This document shows positions 1 through 7,683 of a stretch of DNA of 47,308 bases, piece by piece. The notes below the pieces were generated by a model, which saw nothing but the letters and a program-made list of their open reading frames with translations, did not search any database and was not told where the DNA came from. Where the stretch lies: assembly GCA_008016945.1 (NCBI GenBank), contig SSGN01000058.1, forward strand, positions 1-47,308, in the 5' to 3' direction. Source of the DNA: Flavobacteriales bacterium (GTDB taxonomy: Bacteria; Bacteroidota; Bacteroidia; Flavobacteriales; PHOS-HE28). A program made the translations under genes and the position numbers. Numbering within the stretch: the first letter of the stretch is position 1; each line of letters opens with the position of its first letter.

Positions 1-1791
1 CACCAGGGTGCGGGTCTGGTCGGGCCTGCCCACGCGGTTGTACAGGTAGGCCATGTGGTGGCTGGGTTCGTTGCCATGGGCGTACTGGCCGATCAGCCCG
101 GTGATGTCGGCCTGCTCACGGCCGCTGGTGGCGCTGGTGGCCGCGAACAGCCGATCGAGGAAGGCCTCCAGCCCTGGTTGGCCGCCGTGGAGCTCGGTCA
201 GGGCTTCGATGTGCTGTGGCACGAACAGGCTGTAGTGCCAGGCGTTCGCCTCGGTGAAGTTGAAGTTCACCTCGTAGGGGTCGAAGCCCGGAACGAAGCC
301 ACCGTTGCGCCGTGCACGGAAGAAACCGGTGGATGGATCGTAGAGATGCCGCCAGCTTCTGCTTCGCTCTCCGAAGCCGGGTGGGGCGAGGGCCGGCACT
401 GTGCGGATGACGCAGTATGAATGGTATGTCGCGATGCACGCATCATCGTAGGCGTACTCCAACGTCCGGCTCACGCTTTCCGCCTCATCTTCGCTGCTGA
501 TGTAGCCCTTGGTGCGGTAGGCGTTCAGCCCCGGGTCGTTGCGCATGGCGCTGGCCACCATCGCCTCCAACGCCAGCTTCTCATCGAAGCCGCGGATCCC
601 CTTCAGGTACGCATCGGCGATCACGCTCACGCTGTGGTAGCCGATCATGCAGTCGGTCTCGTTGCCCCACAGCTCCCACACGGGCAGTCTCCCGCCTTGC
701 TGGTAGTGCAGCAGGAAGGTCCTGATCCAGTCGCGCGTCATGTCCGGTTCCAGGATCGTCATCAGCGGGTGCAGCGCTCGGAACGTGTCCCACAGGCTGA
801 AGACCGTGTACACATCGTGGTCCGCGTGGTGCACCTCGCCGTCCATGCCCCGGTACCGGCCGTCCACATCGTTGAAGAGGTACGGCGCCACGTAGCAATG
901 GTAGAGTGCGGTGTAGAAGATGCGCTGCTGCTCGCGCGTGCCGCCCTCCACCTTGATCTTGTTCAACTTGGCGTTCCACGCGGCCTCGGCTTCGGTGCGC
1001 ACCTTGTCGAAATCCCAATGGGGCACTTCGGCTTCGAGGTTCTTGCGCGCGCCTTCGATGCTTACGGCGGAGATGCCGACTTTCACGATGAGGGGTTCGG
1101 AGGAGGGCTTGAACGTGAGTACAGCAGCCGTATTCCTTGGAGCCCTGCCGTGGGTGAGCTTTTGATGCTCGACCAGCTGTCCAGTGGTCGGCTCACTCAG
1201 CTGGATGCAGAAGAAAAGACGTTGGTCACGCGCCCATGAACTGCTTCTGCGCTCACCTACGAACTCAGTCGCGGATACCTGCTCGAACAACCCTTCAAGG
1301 AGTTGGTCACGGTGTCTGAGGTCGATGACCAAACGGGCGGTATCAGCTTTAGGGAACGTGTATCGATGCACGCCCACACGCTGGGTCGAGGTCAATTCGG
1401 CGCGCACGTCCGGGCCATCCAGGTGCACGGCGTAGTAGCCCGCATGGGCCTGTTCAGTCGCTTTTCTGAAGGATGAGCGATATACGGAAGGATCGGTCGT
1501 GGGTTTGCCGACGGTTGGCATCAACAACACATCGCATAGGTCCGACACGCCCGTTCCGCTCAAGTGCGTATGGCTGAACCCGTGGATCACGCTGTCGCTG
1601 TAGTGGTATCCGCTGGCGCCGTCCCACTCGTTGTAGCCATCGGGCCGCGTATCGGGGCTCAGCTGCACCAGCCCGTTGGGCACGCACGCACCGGGGAAGG
1701 TGTGCCCATGGCCACCGGTACCGACGAAGGGGTTCACGAGGTCGCGGGCGGGGTTGGTTTGTTGGGAAACCACCACGCTGCTAAGGAGCAT
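1..1791 (-). CDS. GH92 family alpha-mannosidase (3' end outside window)
   Basis: The minus strand is open from the left edge to an ATG at 1791, giving 597 residues without the C-terminus. Hallmarks of glycoside hydrolase family 92 are visible: the N-terminal VNPFVGTGGHGHTFPGA, then FSLWDTFRALHPL, ELWGNETDCMIGYH, LEYAYDDACIA, NFTEANAWHYS and, near the edge, HGNEPSHHMAYLYN. GH92 enzymes are calcium-dependent exo-alpha-mannosidases that trim mannose from N-glycans. Export is likely, but the signal peptide from this ATG is short and has no basic n-region (MLLSSVVVSQQ). The frame stays open upstream and would add LREVAFSSL before the Met, so the true start may be non-ATG or may have been altered by the repeat at 1811-1837. 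The stretch after DDACIA (about 375-435) does not look like the usual family helix. It lies downstream of a ROK kinase and sugar transporter on the same strand. Confidence 0.88.
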   Translation of the reverse strand, partial: MLLSSVVVSQQTNPARDLVNPFVGTGGHGHTFPGACVPNGLVQLSPDTRPDGYNEWDGASGYHYSDSVIHGFSHTHLSGTGVSDLCDVLLMPTVGKPTTDPSVYRSSFRKATEQAHAGYYAVHLDGPDVRAELTSTQRVGVHRYTFPKADTARLVIDLRHRDQLLEGLFEQVSATEFVGERRSSSWARDQRLFFCIQLSEPTTGQLVEHQKLTHGRAPRNTAAVLTFKPSSEPLIVKVGISAVSIEGARKNLEAEVPHWDFDKVRTEAEAAWNAKLNKIKVEGGTREQQRIFYTALYHCYVAPYLFNDVDGRYRGMDGEVHHADHDVYTVFSLWDTFRALHPLMTILEPDMTRDWIRTFLLHYQQGGRLPVWELWGNETDCMIGYHSVSVIADAYLKGIRGFDEKLALEAMVASAMRNDPGLNAYRTKGYISSEDEAESVSRTLEYAYDDACIATYHSYCVIRTVPALAPPGFGERSRSWRHLYDPSTGFFRARRNGGFVPGFDPYEVNFNFTEANAWHYSLFVPQHIEALTELHGGQPGLEAFLDRLFAATSATSGREQADITGLIGQYAHGNEPSHHMAYLYNRVGRPDQTRTLV

Positions 1792-1810
1792 GAGGGAGGA
1801 AAATGCGACC

Positions 1811-1837
1811 TCACGCAGAGGCGCAGAGAGCGCAGAG
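1811..1837. repeat. Inverted repeat arm, GCAGAG-rich (left)
   Basis: This 27-base arm (TCACGCAGAGGCGCAGAGAG followed by CGCAGAG) pairs with 1894-1920, matching 24 of 27 positions across a 56-base spacer. It lies just upstream of the mannosidase ATG and may have changed that gene's leader or N-terminus. A partial third copy lies at the start of the GxxExxY gene (2349-2366). Confidence 0.85.
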
Positions 1838-1893
1838 GGGCGTATTGCACGGGGTGTGCCGAGGGCGTTGAAGCTCATCATGTCGGTGTATTT

Positions 1894-1920
1894 CTCTGCG
1901 TTCTCCGCGGCTCTGCGTGA
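1894..1920. repeat. Inverted repeat arm, GCAGAG-rich (right)
   Basis: This is the reverse-complement partner of 1811-1837. It lies 31 bases past the stop of the GxxExxY gene. Its outer end runs into a 17-base direct repeat (1911-1927) that recurs at the other end of the GxxExxY gene. Confidence 0.85.
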
Positions 1921-1927
1921 ATGTATT
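1911..1927 (+). repeat. Direct repeat copy 1 flanking the GxxExxY gene
   Basis: CTCTGCGTGAATGTATT here matches CTCTGCGTGCATGTATT at 2357-2373 in 16 of 17 bases. The two copies bracket the GxxExxY reading frame, as expected if it arrived or duplicated as a unit. Confidence 0.75.
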
Positions 1928-1951
1928 GGAGTTTCAGGCGATGAACATCCG

Positions 1952-2368
1952 TCACTCGCGCAGACCGTTGGCGATGCGATGGAACCCTTCTTTCAGGGTG
2001 GTTTCGCCAAAGTTGATCAATAGGCCTAATGGCAGTCTGAGTAGACGTAGATAGGTGAGGGTCTGCTTGAAATGCACGGGATGGAGTTCCTCCACGGACT
2101 TCAGTTCGACGACGATCCTTCCTTCCACGAAAAGGTCGAGACGGAAAACCTCTCCGAAGTCCTCTCCATCAATGGTAAGGGGCACGACCTTCTGACGTTC
2201 CACGGACAGCCCACGCTGGCGCAGCCGTTTCGCGAGTATCACTTCATTCACCGATCTCAGCACCCCCGGCCCGATCTCGCGATGGACCCGAATGGATCCG
2301 TCCAGGATGATCCCCGTGATCTCGTTCAGATTCATGGCATCTACATTTCTCAGCGCCTCTGCGTGCAT
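1952..2368 (-). CDS. GxxExxY-type protein (PD-(D/E)XK-like), signature degenerate
   Basis: This 138-residue protein belongs to the family of small proteins annotated GxxExxY, thought to have a PD-(D/E)XK nuclease-like fold; their function is not established. The family pattern is clear from NEITGIILDGSIRVHREIGPG through RLDLFVEGRIVVELKSVE, which keeps the D...ExK arrangement, to LGLLINFGE near the C-terminus. The namesake motif is altered: the sequence reads GVLRSVN, so E is R and Y is N. I chose the ATG at 2368 because GAGGAGAAGGA lies just upstream; a start at 2335 (MNLNEITG) is also possible. The first codons of the longer form encode a repeat motif. The gene sits 13 bases after the ROK kinase gene, splitting it from the mannosidase, and is bracketed by direct repeats. 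Confidence 0.85.
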   Translation of the reverse strand: MHAEALRNVDAMNLNEITGIILDGSIRVHREIGPGVLRSVNEVILAKRLRQRGLSVERQKVVPLTIDGEDFGEVFRLDLFVEGRIVVELKSVEELHPVHFKQTLTYLRLLRLPLGLLINFGETTLKEGFHRIANGLRE

Positions 2369-2373
2369 GTATT
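2357..2373 (+). repeat. Direct repeat copy 2 flanking the GxxExxY gene
   Basis: This is the second copy of the 17-base repeat at 1911-1927, with one mismatch. It overlaps the start codon region of the GxxExxY gene. The slightly longer CTCAGCGCCTCTGCGTG (2349-2365) resembles the inverted repeat arms at 1811-1837 and 1894-1920. Confidence 0.75.
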
Positions 2374-2381
2374 CCTTCTCC

Positions 2382-3308
2382 TCACACACGGCCTGCCAAC
2401 GCCGCCGCACCCAGCAGCGCCGCATCATCATCCGGCAATGCGCTCACCGTCAGGTCCACACGGCCTTGGTAGATGTTCAGTAGGGCTCTTCCGAAGTGTT
2501 CGCGCAGAGGTGCCATCAGCAGGTCCCCGTTGCGTGCGATGCCGCCGAAGAGCACCACGCGACGCGGGCCCGTCACGGCCACGGCGTTCGCCAGCCCCAC
2601 CGCCAGCCACCGCACCGTTTCCTCGAACGTACGGATCGCGGCCCGGTCGCCCCGGTGCGCTGCATCGGCGATGCATTTCACGCCATCCTCCCGAAGCACC
2701 GCCAGGTCGACGGCCAGTTCGGCGTAGGTCTGGCGCATGCCGCGGATGCTCACATACGCCTCCAGGCATCCCTTGCGGCCACAGGTGCACTCCCGGCCGT
2801 CCATCACCACGGTCATGTGTCCGAGTTCGCCCGCGTTGCCTGCGCTACCCAGCACCAGCTGCCCATTCACGATGAACCCACTGCCCACGCCGGTGCCGAT
2901 CGTCACCACCAGCAGGTCGTTGAAGCCCTGTCCGGCGCCGTAGCGCCATTCGCCCAGCGCCGCCGCGTTCGCATCGTTGCCCAGCACGGCAGGTACGCCC
3001 AGGCGGTCCTGCATCATCCGTGCGAGGGGCACATCGTGTTTCCATGGGAGGTTGGGCGCCATTTCGATGATGCCCGTTAGCTGGTTCGCGTTGGGCGCAC
3101 CGATGCCCACACCACGCAGGGATGGAAGGTCCTTTGTGGACATGTCGTGGGTCCGCACCAGTTCATGCGCCGCCTTTGCCAGTGCATCGGCGAACGCATG
3201 ATCGTCCGCATGGCCGGTGGTGGCGATGCGCGCGCGGGCGATCACGTTGCCGTTCTGTACCAGGCCGAGCTTGCTGGTGGTGCCGCCGATGTCGATGCCG
3301 AGGATCAT
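2382..3308 (-). CDS. ROK family sugar kinase (glucokinase-like)
   Basis: This cytoplasmic ATP-dependent hexose kinase has 308 residues. It starts with the phosphate-binding segment ILGIDIGGTTSKLGL. The catalytic aspartate lies in GNDANAAALGEW (Asp112). VTIGTGVGSGFIVNGQL follows, then the ROK zinc site His164 in GELGHM and Cys174, 176 and 181 in CTCGRKGC. No residues after position 180 suggest truncation. The ATG at 3308 overlaps the transporter stop codon by four bases, so the two are translationally coupled. The substrate cannot be read from sequence; glucose, mannose or N-acetylglucosamine all fit the neighbouring mannosidase and glycosylasparaginase. Confidence 0.93.
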   Translation of the reverse strand: MILGIDIGGTTSKLGLVQNGNVIARARIATTGHADDHAFADALAKAAHELVRTHDMSTKDLPSLRGVGIGAPNANQLTGIIEMAPNLPWKHDVPLARMMQDRLGVPAVLGNDANAAALGEWRYGAGQGFNDLLVVTIGTGVGSGFIVNGQLVLGSAGNAGELGHMTVVMDGRECTCGRKGCLEAYVSIRGMRQTYAELAVDLAVLREDGVKCIADAAHRGDRAAIRTFEETVRWLAVGLANAVAVTGPRRVVLFGGIARNGDLLMAPLREHFGRALLNIYQGRVDLTVSALPDDDAALLGAAALAGRV

Positions 3309-4681
3309 ACGTTGGAGCGTAGGGTGGAGCCGCGCAGGCCGTACCACACCAGGTAGGCGTAGCACGCGAGCGGCAGCAGGAAGCTGAGGTGGAAGGCTTG
3401 TTCGTTCAGCTTATCGGTACTGAGCAGGTCGATGATGGAGGCCTGGACCCACGGTACCAACGCGCCGCCCAGGATCATCATCACCAACAGGCTGGAGCCT
3501 TGTGCGGTATCGTGCCCAAGCCCGTCGATGGAGAGGGTGAAGATGTTGCTCCACAGGATGGAGTTGGACAGGCCGATCGCCACGATGCTCCACAGGGCGA
3601 CCGGACCCTGACCGGCGACCACGCCGACCAGTAGCAGCACCGCCACCGATGCGAACAGGCCCATGGTGCGACCCGGACTTCCCTTGGCGAGCATGGCCAC
3701 CGCGATGTTCGCTACGATCAACAAGGCCATGGGCCAGAGTGCCGCCACCGATACCGGCCCTGTGGCATTGAGCACCATCAGCAACGCGAAGATCGCCGCG
3801 CCGATCGCCAGCATCATGCCCAGCCGCTTGACGGGGGGCATCGCCTGGTTCAGCGCCACCGCACCGATGAAGCGCCCAGCCATGGCACCGCCCCAGTACA
3901 GGCTCAGGTAATGCTTCGCCACCTCCTCGCTCAAACCCATCACACCATCGAGGTTCAGGAAGCTGATGATGAGGCTGCCCACGGCCACCTCGGCACCCAC
4001 GTAGCAGAAGATGGCCACCATGCCCCAGCGCAGCTGCGGATGCCGCAGGGCGTTGCTGCCCGCGATGCGTTCGGCCTTGGGTGGCTCGGGCAGGGGGCTC
4101 AGCTGCACCAGTACGGCGATCAGTACCAGCACCAGCGCCAGCCCCAGGTAGGGCAGCCGTACGGCCGAGGCGGCGTCGGCCTGTCCGAAGATCAGCCAGC
4201 CACCGATCAGCGGCGCCAATGTGGTGCCCAACGAGTTGAAGCCCTGTGCCAGATTCAGTCGGCTGCTGGCCCCTTCCGCCGGACCGATGATGGCCACGAA
4301 CGGGTTGGCCGCGATCTGCAACACCGTGAAGCCCAGACCCAGTACGAACAATGCGCCAAGGTGGGCGGCGTAGCTGTGCATCAGGCTGGCCGGAGCGAAC
4401 AGTGCGCAGCCCAGTGCGGAAAGGCCCAAGCCCAGCAACAGGCCACGCTTGTAGCCGATGCGCCCGATCGGATCGCCCGATGATACGGAGATGAGGTAGT
4501 ACACCAGCGAGCCCACGAAGTAGGCACCAAAGAAGCAGAACTGCACCAGCAGGCTCTGCGCGTAGGTGAGGTTGAAGAGGGCCTTCCAATGCGGCACGAG
4601 CACATCGTTGAGCACGGTGATGAAGCCCCAGAGGAAGAAGAGCGAGGTGAGGACCGCCAAGGGTCCGGAGGTGCGACGCAT
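3305..4681 (-). CDS. Sugar MFS transporter, FucP/GluP type
   Basis: This 458-residue inner-membrane protein has about twelve hydrophobic segments and the FucP/GluP subgroup pattern of the major facilitator superfamily: LTSLFFLWGFITVLNDVLVP at the N-terminus, QFCFFGAYFVGSLVYY, GYKRGLLLGL, QIAANPFVAIIGP and LNLAQGFNSLGTTLAP. Relatives are proton-coupled carriers of fucose, glucose, galactose or related hexoses. It is the first gene of a minus-strand unit with the ROK kinase, so uptake followed by phosphorylation is the likely route. There is no clear Shine-Dalgarno sequence before the ATG. The substrate is inferred only from context. Confidence 0.93.
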   Translation of the reverse strand: MRRTSGPLAVLTSLFFLWGFITVLNDVLVPHWKALFNLTYAQSLLVQFCFFGAYFVGSLVYYLISVSSGDPIGRIGYKRGLLLGLGLSALGCALFAPASLMHSYAAHLGALFVLGLGFTVLQIAANPFVAIIGPAEGASSRLNLAQGFNSLGTTLAPLIGGWLIFGQADAASAVRLPYLGLALVLVLIAVLVQLSPLPEPPKAERIAGSNALRHPQLRWGMVAIFCYVGAEVAVGSLIISFLNLDGVMGLSEEVAKHYLSLYWGGAMAGRFIGAVALNQAMPPVKRLGMMLAIGAAIFALLMVLNATGPVSVAALWPMALLIVANIAVAMLAKGSPGRTMGLFASVAVLLLVGVVAGQGPVALWSIVAIGLSNSILWSNIFTLSIDGLGHDTAQGSSLLVMMILGGALVPWVQASIIDLLSTDKLNEQAFHLSFLLPLACYAYLVWYGLRGSTLRSNV

Positions 4682-4760
4682 GCGGAATGGTGAAGGGCCA
4701 ATGTAACTGGATGGACCGGAAACGCGCCTGCCGGAGGTGGTTCTCCTTTACCTTGCCCAC

Positions 4761-5759
4761 ATGAGCGATAGACGAGGATTCATCAAGTTGAGCCTGGCGG
4801 GTACGGCGGCCATGGTGGCCGGATGCATCTCCCGGAACGGGGAGGAGGCACCTCCGGTCCTGGGTTCCAACACCCTACCTGCCGCGGGATCCATCGTCCT
4901 CAGCACGTGGAGGCACGGGCTTCCTGCCAATGCGAAGGCGTGGGAGGTGCTGCAGCGCGGTGGGGACGTGCTCGATGCCGTGGAGCAAGGCGTGGCCGTG
5001 GTGGAAAGCGACTTCACCAACCGGAGTGTGGGCTTGGGTGGCATGCCGGATAGGGATGGACATGTCACGCTCGATGCCTGCATCCAGGACCACAATGGCC
5101 GGGCCGGTGCGGTGGCTTTCGTTCAACGGTTCGAGCACCCGGTCAGCATCGCCCGGGCGGTGATGGAGCGCACCCCACATCTGATGCTCGTGGGGGCTGG
5201 TGCCGAACGGTGGGCCCTGGAGAACGGTTTCACCCAACGCGATGTGGAGGTGCCGGAGGTGAGGGCGAAGTGGCTCGAATGGCTGAAGAAAGGGGAATAC
5301 CGACCGGTGGTGAACATCGAGAACCATGATACCATTGGGATGGTGGCCATGGATGCGCAGGGAAGACTGGCGGGCTCGTGTACCACCAGTGGCATGGCCT
5401 TCAAGGTACATGGCCGGGTGGGCGACAGTCCCATCATCGGCGCAGGCCTTTTCGTGGATGGTGAGGTGGGCGCGGCATGTGCCACGGGGGTGGGGGAGTT
5501 GGTGATCCGCACGGCAGGCAGCCATACCGTGGTGGAGTTGATGCGACAAGGGGCCGAGCCGACGGAGGCATGCCGGGAGGCGGTCCGGCGCATCGTTCGC
5601 CAGAACACCGACATGTCCGACAAGCAGGTGGGTTTCATCGCCATCCGGAAGGATGGTGCCTTCGGCGGGTTCAGCGTCCACGAGGGGTTCGACTATGCCC
5701 TGCGCACCAATAGCCGCGATGAAATGGTGGCCGCTGCTTTCGATCGTACAAGGGGGTGA
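4761..5759 (+). CDS. Glycosylasparaginase (N4-(beta-N-acetylglucosaminyl)-L-asparaginase), Tat lipoprotein
   Basis: Members of this N-terminal-nucleophile family cleave the bond between N-acetylglucosamine and asparagine after glycoproteins have been degraded. The 332-residue precursor carries HDTIGMVAMD; autocleavage before Thr191 would expose the catalytic threonine of the beta subunit. The partner glycine-rich segments GRVGDSPIIGAG and GAACATGVGE are present. The N-terminus has a twin-arginine motif (SDRRGFIK) followed by a hydrophobic stretch ending MVAGC, so export by Tat and lipidation at Cys22 are likely. I chose the ATG at 4761 because it gives this signal; an in-frame GTG at 4737 exists. 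It is divergent from the sugar transporter and fits the mannosidase in N-glycan or glycopeptide breakdown. Confidence 0.92.
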   Translation: MSDRRGFIKLSLAGTAAMVAGCISRNGEEAPPVLGSNTLPAAGSIVLSTWRHGLPANAKAWEVLQRGGDVLDAVEQGVAVVESDFTNRSVGLGGMPDRDGHVTLDACIQDHNGRAGAVAFVQRFEHPVSIARAVMERTPHLMLVGAGAERWALENGFTQRDVEVPEVRAKWLEWLKKGEYRPVVNIENHDTIGMVAMDAQGRLAGSCTTSGMAFKVHGRVGDSPIIGAGLFVDGEVGAACATGVGELVIRTAGSHTVVELMRQGAEPTEACREAVRRIVRQNTDMSDKQVGFIAIRKDGAFGGFSVHEGFDYALRTNSRDEMVAAAFDRTRG

Positions 5760-5819
5760 CCGGATCACCACACCACGCCAGCTCCCCCAAGTGGGCCTGC
5801 TCAATGGCCTCCGGCTCCT

Positions 5820-5848
5820 TTTGACATGTGGTCCCGCGATTATATTTG
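5820..5848 (+). promoter_or_regulatory. Bacteroidota-type promoter (TTTG-N17-TATATTTG)
   Basis: TTTG at 5820-5823 and TATATTTG at 5841-5848 match the -33 and -7 elements of the Bacteroidota primary sigma factor. The -7 box ends four bases before the ATG at 5853, so transcription would begin about at the start codon. Confidence 0.6.
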
Positions 5849-5852
5849 TATG

Positions 5853-6200
5853 ATGCGGACGGCACAACTGGCGTTGGCCTTGGTGTTCTCGATCGGGGTG
5901 GGCATTGTTCCGCTCGCGGCCACGATGCCAGCGGAGGTGCATGATGGAGCCACCGTTTCGGTGGAATGTTCGATCGCTTCCGGCCTCATTCAACTGCAGG
6001 TGCTCCATCACCGCAGGATCGGCAAGGTCGAGATCGAGGTGCGCGACTCCGAAGGTGACCTGGTGTACTTGGAGGTCGGCAAGGCCATGGGCGATGAACT
6101 CGTCCGGCGACTTGATAAAGGCATGTTCCCCAAGGGAGAGGCCACGCTACGGGTGAAGACGCGCGATTTCGATATCACGCGCCCCTTCCTGATCCCGTGA
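5853..6200 (+). CDS. Small secreted protein, unknown function
   Basis: This is a 115-residue protein with a clear signal peptide (MRTAQLALALVFSIGVGIVPLAA) and a short beta-rich mature part containing IGKVEIEVRDSEGDLVYLEV. That part resembles the small secreted immunoglobulin-like domains found in Bacteroidota, but I cannot assign a family. ATG codons lie at 5850 and 5853; I chose 5853 because it sits four bases after a perfect -7 box, as at other genes here. It stands alone between the asparaginase and the convergent anti-sigma candidate. Confidence 0.7.
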   Translation: MRTAQLALALVFSIGVGIVPLAATMPAEVHDGATVSVECSIASGLIQLQVLHHRRIGKVEIEVRDSEGDLVYLEVGKAMGDELVRRLDKGMFPKGEATLRVKTRDFDITRPFLIP

Positions 6201-6203
6201 CGG

Positions 6204-7094
6204 TCACCAGCCGGCGGTGACCAGCGCCATGACCCCGGGGTCGTCGGCAAGCGTGCGGCTGGAAGCGGCTGTTTCGGCCATGGTGCTGCTCTTGCGCGAC
6301 ACCTTGCTCGCCGTTTCTTTGGCCACCTCGCCCAAGGCGTTGGTCAGGCTCATGTTCTGGGCCAACTCGCTGGGGGTGACCACGTGCGAGGGGCTTTCCG
6401 CAGGCGGTGGAGCGGCGGCAGCGGCAGGTTGATCCTGCTTTTCGGTCGCGGAGCGCACGGTCGCCATCAGGTCCTCGGTGGCGTCTGAGGTGCTCGTTCC
6501 CATCTCCAGCACGTTCGGCTCTTCCGTGGGCAAGGGCGCCCGATCCTCGGCTTGGGCCGCTGTGCTGGTTCCCGCAGCATCCATGGCGGTCGTTACTTCG
6601 GCTGCTTGCTGCACGTCGGTCGCCGGACCTTCTTCTGGTGCACGTGCCGGCGTCGGCGTCCGGGTCTTTTCCTGTTCAAGTGCGGCCAGGGCGTTGTGGT
6701 CCGAGGAGCCTTGGAACTGCCATACGGCGATCACGCCGGCCACGATCAATACGGCCAGCGCGGCGAAGGCTAACGCCGGACGCCAATAGGCGGGGGCTTC
6801 CTTCGGTGCCAACCATAACGACAGGCCGTTGAGCCAGATGCGCCAGCGTGGGTGCTGTTGTGCGCGGTAGGCCGCCATCACGCTCGCCCGCACCCGTTCG
6901 TCGGGCTCCGGAGCGCCGCGTTCACGCTCATCGGGCCGAACGAACTGCAGTAGGGCCCGCAACCGCTCGTACTCGGCGCGGTCGGCCACGTGCCGCAGAA
7001 CGAAGGAGCGTTCGTCCGGCAACAGCTCGTCGAAACCCCGCTCCGAGAGCAGGCTCTCGATGTCCTCAGGGTCATAGCGTTCGTGCCGTTCCAT
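6204..7094 (-). CDS. Single-pass membrane protein, likely anti-sigma factor
   Basis: This is a 296-residue protein with a charged cytoplasmic N-domain (about 1-100), one membrane segment (about 106-127, RPALAFAALAVLIVAGVIAVW) and a long low-complexity Ala/Pro/Thr/Glu-rich periplasmic tail. It begins inside the end of the ECF sigma gene (23-base overlap), the usual arrangement of a sigma factor with its membrane-bound regulator. No zinc-binding HxxxCxxC motif is present, so it is not a ZAS-type anti-sigma factor. The role is inferred from topology and position. Confidence 0.7.
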   Translation of the reverse strand: MERHERYDPEDIESLLSERGFDELLPDERSFVLRHVADRAEYERLRALLQFVRPDERERGAPEPDERVRASVMAAYRAQQHPRWRIWLNGLSLWLAPKEAPAYWRPALAFAALAVLIVAGVIAVWQFQGSSDHNALAALEQEKTRTPTPARAPEEGPATDVQQAAEVTTAMDAAGTSTAAQAEDRAPLPTEEPNVLEMGTSTSDATEDLMATVRSATEKQDQPAAAAAPPPAESPSHVVTPSELAQNMSLTNALGEVAKETASKVSRKSSTMAETAASSRTLADDPGVMALVTAGW

Positions 7095-7680
7095 GTGTCA
7101 ATAGGGCGTTGGGGTCGAATTCTTTCATGCGCTCGGCCAGTTTCTTCAAGGTGTAGAAGATGCGGCTCTTCACCGTGCCTTCGCTACAGCCGAAGGTGGC
7201 CGCGATCTCTTTGATCGGCATCTCCTCGTGGAAGCGCAACACGAAGGTGGCTTTGTGGTCGGGGTCGAGCTTGTCCAGTTCCTCGTCCAGCCGATCGCGG
7301 AAATGCTGGCGGTCCACTTCCACACCACCGCTGGCTTCCACGCGATCCTCGCCGTGGCGCAGGTGCATGGCGGCTTCGCGCACCACCGCCTCGTGGCGGT
7401 ACGCGTTCTTGCACATGTTGTTGGCCACGCTGAACAGCCATGTCTGGAAGGGCCGCGCACGGTCGTACCGCTCTGGCTGTGTGGCCAGCTTGGTGAACAG
7501 GTCCTGCAGGAAGTCCTGTGCCCGTTCACGGTCGTTCCACAACATGCGGTGGAAGTAGCCCAACAGCCGACGGTGGTACCTGTCGTAGAGCGTGGCGAAG
7601 GCGCGTTCGTCGCCTTTCACCACGAGCTCCATCAGTCGCTCGTCGACCAGTCCGCCATATTCCGTGCCGAAGAGCCGCAT
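7072..7680 (-). CDS. ECF-family RNA polymerase sigma factor
   Basis: This 202-residue protein has region 2 (ERLMELVVKGDERAFATLYD, then AQDFLQDLFTKL and FQTWLFSVANNMCKN) and region 4 (DPDHKATFVLRFHEEMPIKE, then EIAATFGCSEGTVKSRIFYT), the standard two-domain layout of extracytoplasmic-function sigma factors. It would direct RNA polymerase to a small regulon in response to an envelope signal. The ATG at 7680 lies three bases after the stop of an exported protein gene, and its 3' end overlaps the anti-sigma candidate, so the three genes form one unit. Confidence 0.95.
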   Translation of the reverse strand: MRLFGTEYGGLVDERLMELVVKGDERAFATLYDRYHRRLLGYFHRMLWNDRERAQDFLQDLFTKLATQPERYDRARPFQTWLFSVANNMCKNAYRHEAVVREAAMHLRHGEDRVEASGGVEVDRQHFRDRLDEELDKLDPDHKATFVLRFHEEMPIKEIAATFGCSEGTVKSRIFYTLKKLAERMKEFDPNALLTHGTARTL

Positions 7681-7683
7681 GCG

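Noticed and set aside
3411..4760. Second minus-strand frame over the sugar transporter
   Set aside because: Arg/Gly/Ala-rich shadow; the other frame has twelve membrane segments and family motifs.
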